Below, in pieces: positions 1-12,125 of a stretch of DNA of 64,000 nucleotides. A program made the translations under genes and the position numbers. The notes beneath the pieces are model-generated. The model did no database searches, had not been told where the DNA came from, and worked only from the letters and a program-made list of their open reading frames with translations. Within the stretch, counting starts at the first letter, position 1. The number at the start of each line of letters is the position of its first letter. The stretch is from Petrolisthes cinctipes (taxonomy: Eukaryota; Arthropoda; Malacostraca; Decapoda; Porcellanidae): contig JAWQEG010000490.1 of NCBI GenBank assembly GCA_033782935.1, positions 2,572,001 through 2,636,000 of the forward strand, written 5' to 3'.

Positions 1-510
1 CCCAAAATATTGAATTTTCGGGTGTTTTGAGCCTGAATTTGAGATATAAACGGGTACTGAAGATGCATGCACATATCGACTTTTGTGCACCTAAAAGATC
101 GATTTTCAGTATGTTTTGAGCATGTATTTTGAAAATACTCTAACACGGAGTAGGCATGTACAGATCGCTTCTGGGACCCCAAAATATCGAATTTTCGGGT
201 GTTTAGGGCCAGAATTTGAGATATAAACAGGTACAGAAGATGCATGCACATATCGACTTTTGGGCACCTAAAAGATCGATTTTCAGTATGTTTTTGGCCT
301 GTATTTTGAAAATACTCTAACAAGAATTAGGCATGTACAGATACCTTCTGGGACCTCCAAATATCGAATTTTCGGGTGTTTTGGGACTGAATTTGATATA
401 TCGATTTTTTGGCACCTAAAATGTCTATTTTTAGCATGTTTTTAGCCTATATTTTGAAAATATTCTAGCACTGTGTAGGCATGTACAGATTGCTTCTGGG
501 ACCCCAAAAT
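1..510 (+). repeat. Truncated leading unit (B'-B-C)
   Basis: The window opens within a unit. Bases 1-8 end the preceding monomer, then come B' (9-185, recognised by gtactgaag and tttgtgcacc), B (186-362, recognised by gtttagggcc and tttgggcacc) and C (363-510). The order B'-B-C is that of the 678-bp four-monomer variant seen elsewhere, so the A monomer is probably just outside the window. Confidence 0.8.
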
Positions 511-3150
511 ATTGAATTTTCGGGTGTTTTGAGCCTGAATTTGAGATATAAACGGGTACAGAAGATACATGCACATATTGACTTTGGGCATCTAAAATAT
601 CGATTTTCAGCATGTTTTGGGCCTGTATTTTGAAAATACTCTAACACTGAGTAGGCATGTACAGATTGCTTCTGGGACCCCAAAATATTGAATTTTCGGG
701 TGTTTTGAGCCTGAATTTGAGATATAAACGGGTACTGAAGATGCATGCACATATCGACTTTTGTGCACCTAAAAGATCGATTTTCAGTATGTTTTGAGCA
801 TGTATTTTGAAAATACTCTAACACGGAGTAGGCATGTACAGATCGCTTCTGGGACCCCTACATATCGAATTTTCGGGTGTTTTGGGACTGAATTTGAGAT
901 ATCGACTTTTTGGCACCTAAAAGATCGATTTTTAGCATGTTTTTAGCCTATATTTTGAAAATATTCTAGCACTGAGTAGGCATGTACAGATTGCTTCTGG
1001 GACCCCAAAATATTGAATTTTCGGGTGTTTTGAGCCTGAATTTGAGATATAAACGGGTAAATAAGATACATGCACATATTGACTTTGGGCACCAAAAATA
1101 TCGATTTTCAGCATGTTTTGGGCCTGAATTTTGAAAATACTCTAGCACGGAGTAGGGATGTACAGATCGCTTCTGGGACCCCAAAATATCGAATTTTCGG
1201 GTGTTTAGGGCCAGAATTTGAGATATAAACGGGTACAGAAGATGCATGCACATATCGACTTTTGGGCACCTGAAAGATCGATTTTCAGTATGTTTTTGGC
1301 CTGTATTTTGAAAATACTCTAACACGGAGTAGGCATGTACAGATACCTTCTGGGACCTCTAAATATCGAATTTTCGGGTGTTTTGGGACTGAATTTGAGA
1401 TATCCATTTTTTGGCACCTAAAATGTTCATTTTTAGCATGTTTTTAGCCTATATTTTGAAAATATTCTAGCACTGAGTAGGCATGTACAGATTGCTTCTG
1501 GGACCCCAAAATATTGAATTTTCGGGTGTTTTGAGCCTGAATTTGAGATATAAACGGGTACAGAAGATATATGCACATATTGACTTTGGGCACCAAAAAT
1601 ATCGATTTTCAGCATGTTTTGGGCCTGAATTTTGAAAATACTCTAACACGGAGTAGGCATGTACAGATCGCTTCTGGGACCCCAAAATATCGAATTTTCG
1701 GGCATTTAGGGCCAGAATTTGAGATATAAACGGGTACAGAAGATGAATGCACATATCGACTTTTGGACCCCTAAAAGATCGATTTTCAGTATGTTTTTGG
1801 CCTGTATTTTGAAAATACTCTAACACAGAGTAGTCATGTACAGATACCTTCTGGGACCTCTAAATATCGAATTTTCGGGTGTTATGGGACTGAATTTGAG
1901 ATATCGATTTTTTGGCACCTATAATATCGATTTTTAGCATGTTTTTAGCCTATATTTTGAAAATATTCTAGCACTGTGTAGGCATGTACAGATTGCTTCT
2001 GGGACCCCAAAATATTGAATTTTCGGGTGTTTTGAGCCTGAATTTGAGATATAAACGGGTACAGAAGATACATGCACATATTGACTTTGGGCATCTAAAA
2101 TATCGATTTTCAGCATGTTTTGGGCCTGTATTTTGAAAATACTCTAACACTGCACAGATTGCTTCTGGGACCCCAAAATATCGAATTTTCGGGTGTTTTA
2201 AGCCTGAATTTGAGATATAAACGGGTACTGAAGATGCATGCACATATCGACTTTTGTGCACCTAAAAGATCGATTTTCAGTATGTTTTGAGAATGTATTT
2301 TGAAAATACTCTAACACGGAGTAGGCATGTACAGTTTGCTTCTGGGACCCCTACATATCGAATTTTCGGGTGTTTTGGGACTGAATTTGAGATATCGACT
2401 TTTTGGCACCTAAAAGTTCGATTTTTAGCATGTTTTTAGCCTATATTTTGAAAATATTCTAGCACTGAGTAGGCATGTACAGATTGCTTCTGAGACCCCA
2501 AAATATTGAATTTTCGGGTGTTTTGAGCCTGAATTTAAGATATAAACGGGTACTGAAGATGCATGCACATATCGACTTTTGTGCACCTAAAAGATCGATT
2601 TTCAGTATGTTTTGAGCATGTATTTTGAAAATACTCTAACACGGAGTAGGCATGTACAGATCGCTTCTGGGACCCCTAAATATCGAATTTTCGGGTGTTT
2701 TGGGACTGAATTTGAGATATCGACTTTTTGGCACCTAAAAGATCGATTTTCTGCGTGTTTTGGGCCTGAATTTTGAAAATACTCTAACACGGAGTAGGCA
2801 TGTATAGATCGCTTCTGGGACCCCAAAATATCGAATTTTCGGGTGTTTAGGGCCAGAATTTGAGATATAAACGGGTACAGAAGATGAATGCACATATCGA
2901 CTTTTGTGCACCTAAAAGATTTTCAGTATGTTTTTGGCCGGTATTTTGAAAATACTCTAACACGGAGTAGGCATGTACAGATACCTTCTGGGACCTCTAA
3001 ATATCGAATTTTCGGGTGTTATGGGACTGAATTTGAGATATCGATTTTTTGGCACCTATAATATCGATTTTTAGCATGTTTTTAGCCTATATTTTGAAAA
3101 TATTCTAGCACTGTGTAGGCATGTACAGATTGCTTCTGGGACCCCAAAAT
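511..3150 (+). repeat. Array segment: II, I, I, II(491), chimeric 646-bp unit
   Basis: Units start at 511 (type II), 1012 (type I with the gggtaaataag marker), 1513 (type I with gatatatgc and the gggcattta marker), 2014 (type II lacking 10 bp near 2150) and 2505. The unit at 2505 is a 646-bp chimera: B', then a C-type first half joined to an A1-type second half (near 2745), then B missing 4 bp (near 2920), then C. The II, I(aaataag), I(gatata) order recurs at about 25.2, 54.0 (in part) and 55.1 kb. Confidence 0.85.
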
Positions 3151-4829
3151 ATTGATTTTTCGGGTGTTTTGAGCCTGAATTTGAGATATAAACGGGTACA
3201 GAAGATACATGCACATATTGACTTTGGGCATCTAAAATATCGATTTTCAGCATGTTTTGGGCCTGTTTTTGAAAATACTCTAACACTGAGTAGGCATGTA
3301 CAGATTGCTTCTGGGACCCCAAAATATTGAATTTTCGGGTGTTTTGAGCCTGAATTTGAGATATAAACGGGTACTGAAGATGCATGCACATATCGACTTT
3401 TGTGCACCTAAAAGATCGATTTTCAGTATGTTTTGAGCATGTATTTTGAAAATACTCTAACACGGAGTAGGCATGTACAGATCGCTTCTGGGACCCCTAA
3501 ATATCGAATTTTCGGGTGTTTTGGGACTGAATTTGAGATATCGACTTTTTGGCACCTAAAAGATCGATTTTTAGCATGTTTTTAGCCTATATTTTGAAAA
3601 TATTCTAGCACTGAGTAGGCATGTACAGATTGCTTCTGGGACCCCAAAATATTGATTTTTCGGGTGTTTTGAGCCTGAATTTGAGATATAAACGGGTACA
3701 GAAGATACATGCACATATTGACTTTGGGCACCAAAAATATCGATTTTCAGCATGTTTTGGGCCTGAATTTTGAAAATACTCTAACACGGAGTAGGCATGT
3801 ACAGATCGCTTCTGGGACCCCAAAATATCGAATTTTCGGGTGTTTAGGGCCAGAATTTGAGATATAAACGGGTACAGAAGATGCATGCACATATCGACTT
3901 TTGGGCACCTAAAAGATCGATTTTCAGTATGTTTTTGGCCTGTATTTTGAAAATACTCTAACAAGAATTAGGCATGTACAGGTACCTTCTGGGACCTCTA
4001 AATATCGAATTTTCGGGTGTTTTGGGACTGAATTTGATATATCGATTTTTTGGCACCTAAAATGTCTATTTTTAGCATGTTTTTAGCCTATATTTTGAAA
4101 ATATTCTTGCAATGAGTAGGCATGTACAGATTGCTTCTGGGACCCCAAAATATTGAACTTTCGGGTGTTTTGAGCCTGAATTTGAGATATAAACGGGTAC
4201 AGAAGATACATGCACATATTGACTTTGGGCATCTAAAATATCGATTTTCAGCATGTTTTGGGCCTGTATTTTGAAAATACTCTAACACTGAGTAGGCATG
4301 TACAGATTGCTTCTGGGACCCCAAAATATTGAATTTTCGGGTGTTTTGAGCCTGAATTTGAGATATAAACTGGTACTGAAGATGCATGCACATATCGACT
4401 TTTGTGCACCTAAAAGATCGATTTTCAGTATGTTTTGAGCATGTATTTTGAAAATACTCTAACACGGAGTAGGCATGTACAGATCGCTTCTGGGACCCCA
4501 AAATATCGAATTTTCGGGTGTTTAGGGCCAGAATTTGAGATATAAACAGGTACAGAAGATGCATTCACATATCGACTTTTGGGCACCTAAAAGATCGATT
4601 TTCAGTATGTTTTTGGCCTGTATTTTGAAAATACTCTAACAAGAATTAGGCATGTACAGATACCTTCTGGGACCTCCAAATATAGAATTTTCGGGTGTTT
4701 TGGGACTGAATTTGATATATCGATTTTTTGGCACCTAAAATGTCTATTTTTAGCATGTTTTTAGCCTATATTTTGAAAATATTCTAGCACTGTGTAGGCA
4801 TGTACAGATTGCTTCTGGGACCCCAAAAT
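3151..4829 (+). repeat. Block alpha, copy 1: II(500), I, 678-bp unit
   Basis: Units start at 3151, 3651 and 4152. Markers are a one-base loss in gcctgtttttg (near 3262), ttcttgcaatgag (near 4105), gaactttcggg (near 4156) and aaactggtac (near 4368). The same series recurs 14,437 bp downstream (17,588 onward) and again 4,299 bp after that (21,887 onward), so this is a second-level repeat of at least 2.2 kb including the following type II unit. Confidence 0.85.
4152..4829 (+). repeat. Four-monomer variant unit, 678 bp (A2-B'-B-C)
   Basis: The unit is 501+177 bp. It keeps both B' and B, so it looks like the product of an out-of-register exchange between a type II and a type I unit. Other 678-bp units are 18589-19266, 22888-23565, 27717-28394, 45044-45721, 52030-52707, 52708-53385, 54388-55065 (A1-B'-B-C) and 57060-57737 (A2-B'-B'-C). 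Confidence 0.88.
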
Positions 4830-7335
4830 ATTGAATTTTCGGGTGTTTTGAGCCTGAATTTGAGATATAAACGGGTACAGAAGATACATGCACATATTGA
4901 CTTTGGGCATCTAAAATATCGATTTTCAGCATGTTTTGGGCCTGTATTTTGAAAATACTCTAACACTGAGTAGGCATGTACAGATTGCTTCTGGGACCCC
5001 AAAATATTGAATTTTCGGGTGTTTTGAGCCTGAATTTGAGATATAAACGGGTACTGAAGATGCATGCACATATCGACTTTTGTGCACCTAAAAGATCGAT
5101 TTTCAGTATGTTTTGAGCATGTATTTTGAAAATACTCTAACACGGAGTAGGCATGTACAGATCGCTTCTGGGACCCCTACATATCGAATTTTCGGGTGTT
5201 TTGGGACTGAATTTGAGATATCGACTTTTTGGCACCTAAAAGTTCGATTTTTAGCATGTTTTTAGCCTATATTTTGAAAATATTCTAGCACTGAGTAGGC
5301 ATGTACAGATTGCTTCTGGGACCCCAAAATATTGATTTTTCGGGTGTTTTGAGCCTGAATTTGAGATATAAACGGGTACAGAAGATACATGCACATATTG
5401 ACTTTGGGCACCAAAAATATCGATTTTCAGCATGTTTTGGGCCTGAATTTTGAAAATACTCTAACACGGAGTAGGCATGTACAGATCGCTTCTGGGACCC
5501 CAAAATATCGAATTTTCGGGTGTTTAGGGCCAGAATTTGAGATATAAACGGGTACAGAAGATGCATGCACATATCGAGTTTTGGGCACCTAAAAGATCGA
5601 TTTTCAGAATGTTTTTGGCGTGTATTTTGAAAATACTCTAACAAGAATTAGGCATGTACAGATACCTTCTGGGACCTCTAAATATCGAATTTTTGGGTGT
5701 TTTGGGACTGAATTTGATATATCGATTTTTTGGCACCTAAAATGTCTATTTTTAGCATGTTTTTAGCCTATATTTTGAAAATATTCTAGCACTGTGTAGG
5801 CATGTACAGATTGCTTCTGGGACCCCAAAATATTGAATTTTCGGGTGTTTTGAGCCTGAATTTGAGATATAAACGGGTACAGAAGATACATGCACATATT
5901 GACTTTGAGCACCAAAAATATCGATTTTCAGCATGTTTTGGGCCTGAATTTTGAAAATACTCTAACACGGAGTAGGCATGTACAGATCGCTTCTGGGACC
6001 CCTAAATATCGAATTTTCGGGTGTTTTGAGCCTGAATTTGAGATATAAACGGGTACTGAAGATGCATGCACATATCGACTTTTGTGCACCTAAAAGATCG
6101 ATTTTCAGTATGTTTTGAGCATGTATTTTGAAAATACTCTAACACGGAGTAGGCATGTACAGATCGCTTCTGGGACCCCTACATATCGAATTTTCGGGTG
6201 TTTTGGGACTGAATTTGAGATATCGACTTTTTGGCACCTAAAAGTTCGATTTTTAGCATGTTTTTAGCCTATATTTTGAAAATATTCTAGCACTGAGTAG
6301 GCATGTACAGATTGCTTCTGGGACCCCAAAATATTGATTTTTCGGGTGTTTTGAGCCTGAATTTGAGATATAAACGGGTACAGAAGATACATGCACATAT
6401 TGACTTTGGGCACCAAAAATATCGATTTTCAGCATGTTTTGGGCCTGAATTTTGAAAATACTCTAACACGGAGTAGGCATGTACAGATCGCTTCTGGGAC
6501 CCCAAAATATCGAATTTTCGGGTGTTTAGGGCCAGAATTTGAGATATAAACGGGTACAGAAGATGCATGCACATATCGACTTTTGGGCACCTAAAAGATC
6601 GATTTTCAGTATGTTTTTGGCGTGTATTTTGAAAATACTCTAACAAGAATTAGGCATGTACAGATACCTTCTGGGACCTCTAAATATCGAATTTTTGGGT
6701 GTTTTGGGACTGAATTTGATATATCGATTTTTTGGCACCTAAAATGTCTATTTTTAGCATGTTTTTAGCCTATATTTTGAAAATATTCTAGCACTGTGTA
6801 GGCATGTACAGATTGCTTCTGGGACCCCAAAATATTGAATTTTCGGGTGTTTTGAGCCTGAATTTGAGATATAAACGGGTACAGAAGATACATGCACATA
6901 TTGACTTTGAGCACCAAAAATATCGATTTTCAGCATGTTTTGGGCCTGAATTTTGAAAATACTCTAACACGGAGTAGGCATGTACAGATCGCTTCTGGGA
7001 CCCCAAAATATCGAATTTTCGGGTGTTTAGGGCCAGAATTTGAGATATAAACGGGTACAGAAGATGCATGCACATATCGACTTTTGGGCACCTAAAAGAT
7101 CGATTTTCAGTATGTTTTTGGCCTGTATTTTTAAAATACTCTAACACAGAGTAGGCATGTACAGATACCTTCTTGGACCTCTTAACATCGAATTTTCGGG
7201 TGTTATGGGACTGAATTTGATATATCGATTTTTTGGCACCTATAATATCGATTTTTAAGCATGTTTTTAGCCTATATTTTGAAAATATTCTAGCACTGTG
7301 TAGGCATGTACAGATTGCTTCTGGGACCCCAAAAT
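4830..7335 (+). repeat. Array segment: five regular 501-bp units
   Basis: Units start at 4830 (type II), 5331 (I), 5832 (A1-B'-C hybrid), 6333 (I) and 6834 (I). The hybrid at 5832 switches from type I to type II sequence near the A/B boundary (about 6000). The last unit gains one A in tttttaagcatg near 7257, a marker shared with 41.65 and 48.64 kb. Confidence 0.85.
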
Positions 7336-8161
7336 ATTGAATTTTCGGGTGTTTTGAGCCTGAATTTGATATAGAAACGGGTACGGAAGATACATGCACA
7401 TATTGACTTTGGGCATCTAAAATATCGATTTTCAGCATGTTTTGGGCCTGTATTTTGAAAATACTCTAACACTGAGTAGGCATGTACAGATTGCTTCTGG
7501 GACCCCAAAATATTGAATTTTCGGGTGTTTTGAGCCTGAATTTGAGATATAAACGGGTACAGAAGATGCATGCACATATCGACTTTTGTGCACCTAACAG
7601 ATCGATTTTCAGTATGTTTTGAGCATGTATTTTGAAAATACTCTAACACGGAGTAGGCATGTACAGATCGCTTCTGGGGCCCCTAAATATCGAATTTTCT
7701 GGTGTTTTGGGACTGAATTTGAGATATCGACTTTTTGGCACCTAAAAGATCGATTTTTAGCATGTTTTTAGCCTATATTTTGAAAATATTCTAGCACTGA
7801 GTAGGCATGTACAGATTGCTTCTGGGACCCCAAAATATTGAATTTTCGGGTGTTTTGAGCCTGAATTTAAGATATAAACGGGTACTGAAGATGCATGCAC
7901 ATATCGACTTTTGTGCACCTAAAAGATCGATTTTCAGTATGTTTTGAGCATGTATTTTGAAAATACTCTAACACGGAGTAGGCATGTACAGATCGCTTCT
8001 GGGACCCCTAAATATCGAATTTTCGGGTGTTTTGGGACTGAATTTGAGATATCGACTTTTTGGCACCTAAAAGATCGATTTTTAGCATGTTTTTAGCCTA
8101 TATTTTGAAAATATTCTAGCACTGAGTAGGCATGTACAGATTGCTTCTGGGACCCCAAAAT
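7336..8161 (+). repeat. Type II unit with gatatagaaac marker plus 325-bp B'-C unit
   Basis: The unit at 7336 carries gatatagaaacgggtacgg (near 7367), found again near 41.77 and 48.75 kb. The next landmark intervals are 502, 325 and 482 bp, the same succession as at 48,719-50,026 (offset 41,383 bp). The 325-bp unit (7837-8161) has lost a whole A monomer and reads B'-C. Confidence 0.85.
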
Positions 8162-10121
8162 ATTGAATTTTCGGGTGTTTTGAGCCTGAATTTGAGATAT
8201 AAACGGGTACAGACTTTGGGCACCAAAAATATCGATTTTCTGCGTGTTTTGGGCCTGAATTTTGAAAATACTCTAACACGGAGTAGGCATGTACAGATCG
8301 CTTCTGGGACCCCAAAATATCGAATTTTCGGGTGTTTAGGGCAAGAATTTGAGATATAAACGGGTACAGAAGATGAATGCACATATCGACTTTTGTGCAC
8401 CTAAAAGATCGATTCTCAGTATGTTTTTGGCCGGTATTTTGAAAATACTCTAACACGGAGTAGGCATGTACAGATACCTTCTGGGACCTCTAAATATCGA
8501 ATTTTCGGGTGTTATGGGACTGAATTTGAGATATCGATTTTTTGGCACCTATAATATCGATTTTTAGCATGTTTTTAGCCTATATTTTGAAAATATTCTA
8601 GCACTGTGTAGGCATGTACAGATTGCTTCTGGGACCCCAAAATATTGATTTTTCGGGTGTTTTGAGCCTGAATTTGAGATATAAACGGGTACAGAAGATA
8701 CATGCACATATTGACTTTGGGCATCTAAAATATCGATTTTCAGCATGTTTTGGGCCTGTTTTTGAAAATACTCTAACACTGAGTAGGCATGTACAGATTG
8801 CTTCTGGGACCCCAAAATATTGAATTTTCGGGTGTTTTGAGCCTGAATTTGAGATATAAACGGGTACTGAAGATGCATGCACATATCGACTTTTGTGCAC
8901 CTAAAAGATCGATTTTCAGTATGTTTTGAGCATGTATTTTGAAAATACTCTAACACGGAGTAGGCATGTACAGATCGCTTCTGGGACCCCTAAATATCGA
9001 ATTTTCGGGTGTTTTGGGACTGAATTTGAGATATCGACTTTTTGTCACCTAAAAGATCGATTTTTAGCATGTTTTTAGCCTATATTTTGAAAATATTCTA
9101 GCACTGAGTAGGCATGTACAGATTGCTTCTGGGACCCCAAAATATTGAATTTTCGGGTGTTTTGAGCCTGAATTTGAGATATAAACGGGTACAGACTTTG
9201 GGCACCAAAAATATCGATTTTCTGCGAGTTTTGGGCCTGAATTTTGAAAATACTCTAACACGGAGTAGGCATGTACAGATCGCTTCTGGGACCCCAAAAT
9301 ATCGAATTTTCGGGTGTTTAGGGCCAGAATTTGAGATATAAACGGGTACAGAAGATGAATGCACATATCGACTTTTGTGCACCTAAAAGATTTTCAGTAT
9401 GTTTTTGGCCGGTATTTTGAAAATACTCTAACACGGAGTAGGCATGTACAGATACCTTCTGGGACCTCTAAATATCGAATTTTCGGGTGTTATGGGACTG
9501 AATTTGAGATATCGATTTTTTGGCACCTATAATATCGATTTTTAGCATGTTTTTAGCCTATATTTTGAAAATATTCTAGCACTGTGTAGGCATGTACAGA
9601 TTGCTTCTGGGACCCCAAAATATTGATTTTTCGGGTGTTTTGAGCCTGAATTTGAGATATAAACGGGTACAGAAGATACATGCACATATTGACTTTGGGC
9701 ATCTAAAATATCGATTTTCAGCATGTTTTGGGCCTGTTTTTGAAAATACTCTAACACTGAGTAGGCATGTACAGATTGCTTCTGGGACCCCAAAATATTG
9801 AATTTTCGGGTGTTTTGAGCCTGAATTTGAGATATAAACGGGTACTGAAGATGCATGCACATATCGACTTTTGTGCACCTAAAAGATCGATTTTCAGTAT
9901 GTTTTGAGCATGTATTTTGAAAATACTCTAACACGGAGTAGGCATGTACAGATCGCTTCTGGGACCCCTAAATATCGAATTTTCGGGTGTTTTGGGACTG
10001 AATTTGAGATATCGACTTTTTGGCATTTAATAGATCGATTTTTAGCATGTTTTTAGCCTATATTTTGAAAATATTCTTGCAATGAGTAGGCATGTACAGA
10101 TTGCTTCTGGGACCCCAAAAT
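8162..10121 (+). repeat. Two-unit tandem duplication (about 980 bp x2)
   Basis: Landmark intervals are 482, 500, 478 and 500 bp. The 482/478-bp units are type I lacking 19 bp after gggtacag (near 8212 and 9193). The second copy also lacks cgat in cctaaaagattttcag (near 9388). The 500-bp partners both carry the one-base loss in gcctgtttttg (near 8757 and 9736). The pair at 8162-9143 and the pair at 9144-10121 therefore form a recent direct duplication. Confidence 0.85.
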
Positions 10122-12125
10122 ATTGAACTTTCGGGTGTTTTGAGCCTGAATTTGAGATATAAACGGGTACAGAAGATACATGCACATATTGACTTTGGGC
10201 ATCTAAAATATCGATTTTCAGCATGTTTTGGGCCTGTATTTTGAAAATACTCTAACACTGAGTAGGCATGTACAGATCGCTTCTGGGACCCCAAAATATC
10301 GAATTTTCGGGTGTTTAGGGCCAGAATTTGAGATATAAACAGGTACAGAAGATGCATGCACATATCGACTTTTGGGCACCTAAAAGATCGATTTTCAGTA
10401 TGTTTTTGGCCTGTATTTTGAAAATACTCTAACAAGAATTAGGCATGTACAGATACCTTCTGGGACCTCCAAATATCGAATTTTCGGGTGTTTTGGGACT
10501 GAATTTGATATATCGATTTTTTGGCACCTAAAATGTCTATTTTTAGCATGTTTTTAGCCTATATTTTGAAAATATTCTAGCACTGTGTAGGCATGTACAG
10601 ATTGCTTCTGGGACCCCAAAATATTGAATTTTCGGGTGTTTTGAGCCTGAATTTGAGATATAAACGGGTACAGAAGATACATGCACATATTGACTTTGGG
10701 CATCTAAAATATCGATTTTCAGCATGTTTTGGGCCTGTATTTTGAAAATACTCTAACACTGAGTAGGCATGTACAGATTGCTTCTGGGACCCCAAAATAT
10801 TGAATTTTCGGGTGTTTTGAGCCTGAATTTGAGATATAAACGGGTACTGAAGATGCATGCACATATCGACTTTTGTGCACCTAAAAGATCGATTTTCAGT
10901 ATGTTTTGAGCATGTATTTTGAAAATACTCTAACACGGAGTAGGCATGTACAGATCGCTTCTGGGACCCCTACATATCGAATTTTCGGGTGTTTTGGGAC
11001 TGAATTTGAGATATCGACTTTTTGGCACCTAAAAGTTCGATTTTTAGCATGTTTTTAGCCTATATTTTGAAAATATTCTAGCACTGAGTAGGCATGTACA
11101 GATTGCTTCTGGGACCCCAAAATATTGATTTTTCGGGTGTTTTGAGCCTGAATTTGAGATATAAACGGGTACAGAAGATACATGCACATATTGACTTTGG
11201 GCACCAAAAATATCGATTTTCAGCATGTTTTGGGCCTGAATTTTGAAAATACTCTAACACGGAGTAGGCATGTACAGATCGCTTCTGGGACCCCAAAATA
11301 TCGAATTTTCGGGTGTTTAGGGCCAGAATTTGAGATATAAACGGGTACAGAAGATGCATGCACATATCGACTTTTGGGCACCTAAAAGATCGATTTTCAG
11401 TATGTTTTTGGCGTGTATTTTGAAAATACTCTAACAATAATTAGGCATGTACAGATACCTTCTGGGACCTCTAAATATCGAATTTTCGGGTGTTTTGGGA
11501 CTGAATTTGATATATCGATTTTTTGGCACCTAAAATGTCTATTTTTAGCATGTTTTTAGCCTATATTTTGAAAATATTCTAGCACTGTGTAGGCATGTAC
11601 AGATTGCTTCTGGGACCCCAAAATATTGAATTTTCGGGTGTTTTGAGCCTGAATTTGAGATATAAACGGGTACAGAAGATACATGCACATATTGACTTTG
11701 GGCATCTAAAATATCGATTTTCAGCATGTTTTGGGCCTGTATTTTGAAAATACTCTAACACTGAGTAGGCATGTACAGATTGCTTCTGGGACCCCAAAAT
11801 ATCGAATTTTCGGGTGTTTAGGGACAGAATTTGAGATATAAACGAGTACAGAAGATGCATGCACATATCGACTTTTGGGCACCTGAAAGATCGATTTTCA
11901 GTATGTTTTTGGCCTGTATTTTGAAAATACTCTAACACGGAGTAGGTATGTACAGATACCTTCTGGGACCTCTAAATATCGAATTTTCGGGTGTTTTGGG
12001 ACTGAATTTGAGATATCCATTTTTTGGCACCTAAAATGTCCATTTTTAGCATGTTTTTAGCCTATATTTTGAAAATATTCTAGCACTGAGTAGGCATGTA
12101 CAGATTGCTTCTGGGACCCCAAAAT
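10122..12125 (+). repeat. Array segment: four 501-bp units
   Basis: Units start at 10122 (A2-B-C, with the gaactttcggg marker of block alpha), 10623 (II), 11124 (I) and 11625 (A2-B-C). The two A2-B-C units are type II/type I hybrids, joined at the A/B boundary. Confidence 0.82.

Noticed and set aside
1188..1210. Possible CENP-B box (cccgaaaattcga on the minus strand of B)
   Set aside because: The spacing between the cccg and cga parts is one base short and the central T is missing, so the core consensus is not met. I do not claim a centromeric function from it.
3121..3330. Plus-strand open frames of 61-75 codons (also near 8.1, 8.6, 9.1, 17.1, 21.4, 32.8 and 34.3 kb)
   Set aside because: They appear only where a small deletion shifts frame between subunits and consist wholly of satellite sequence.
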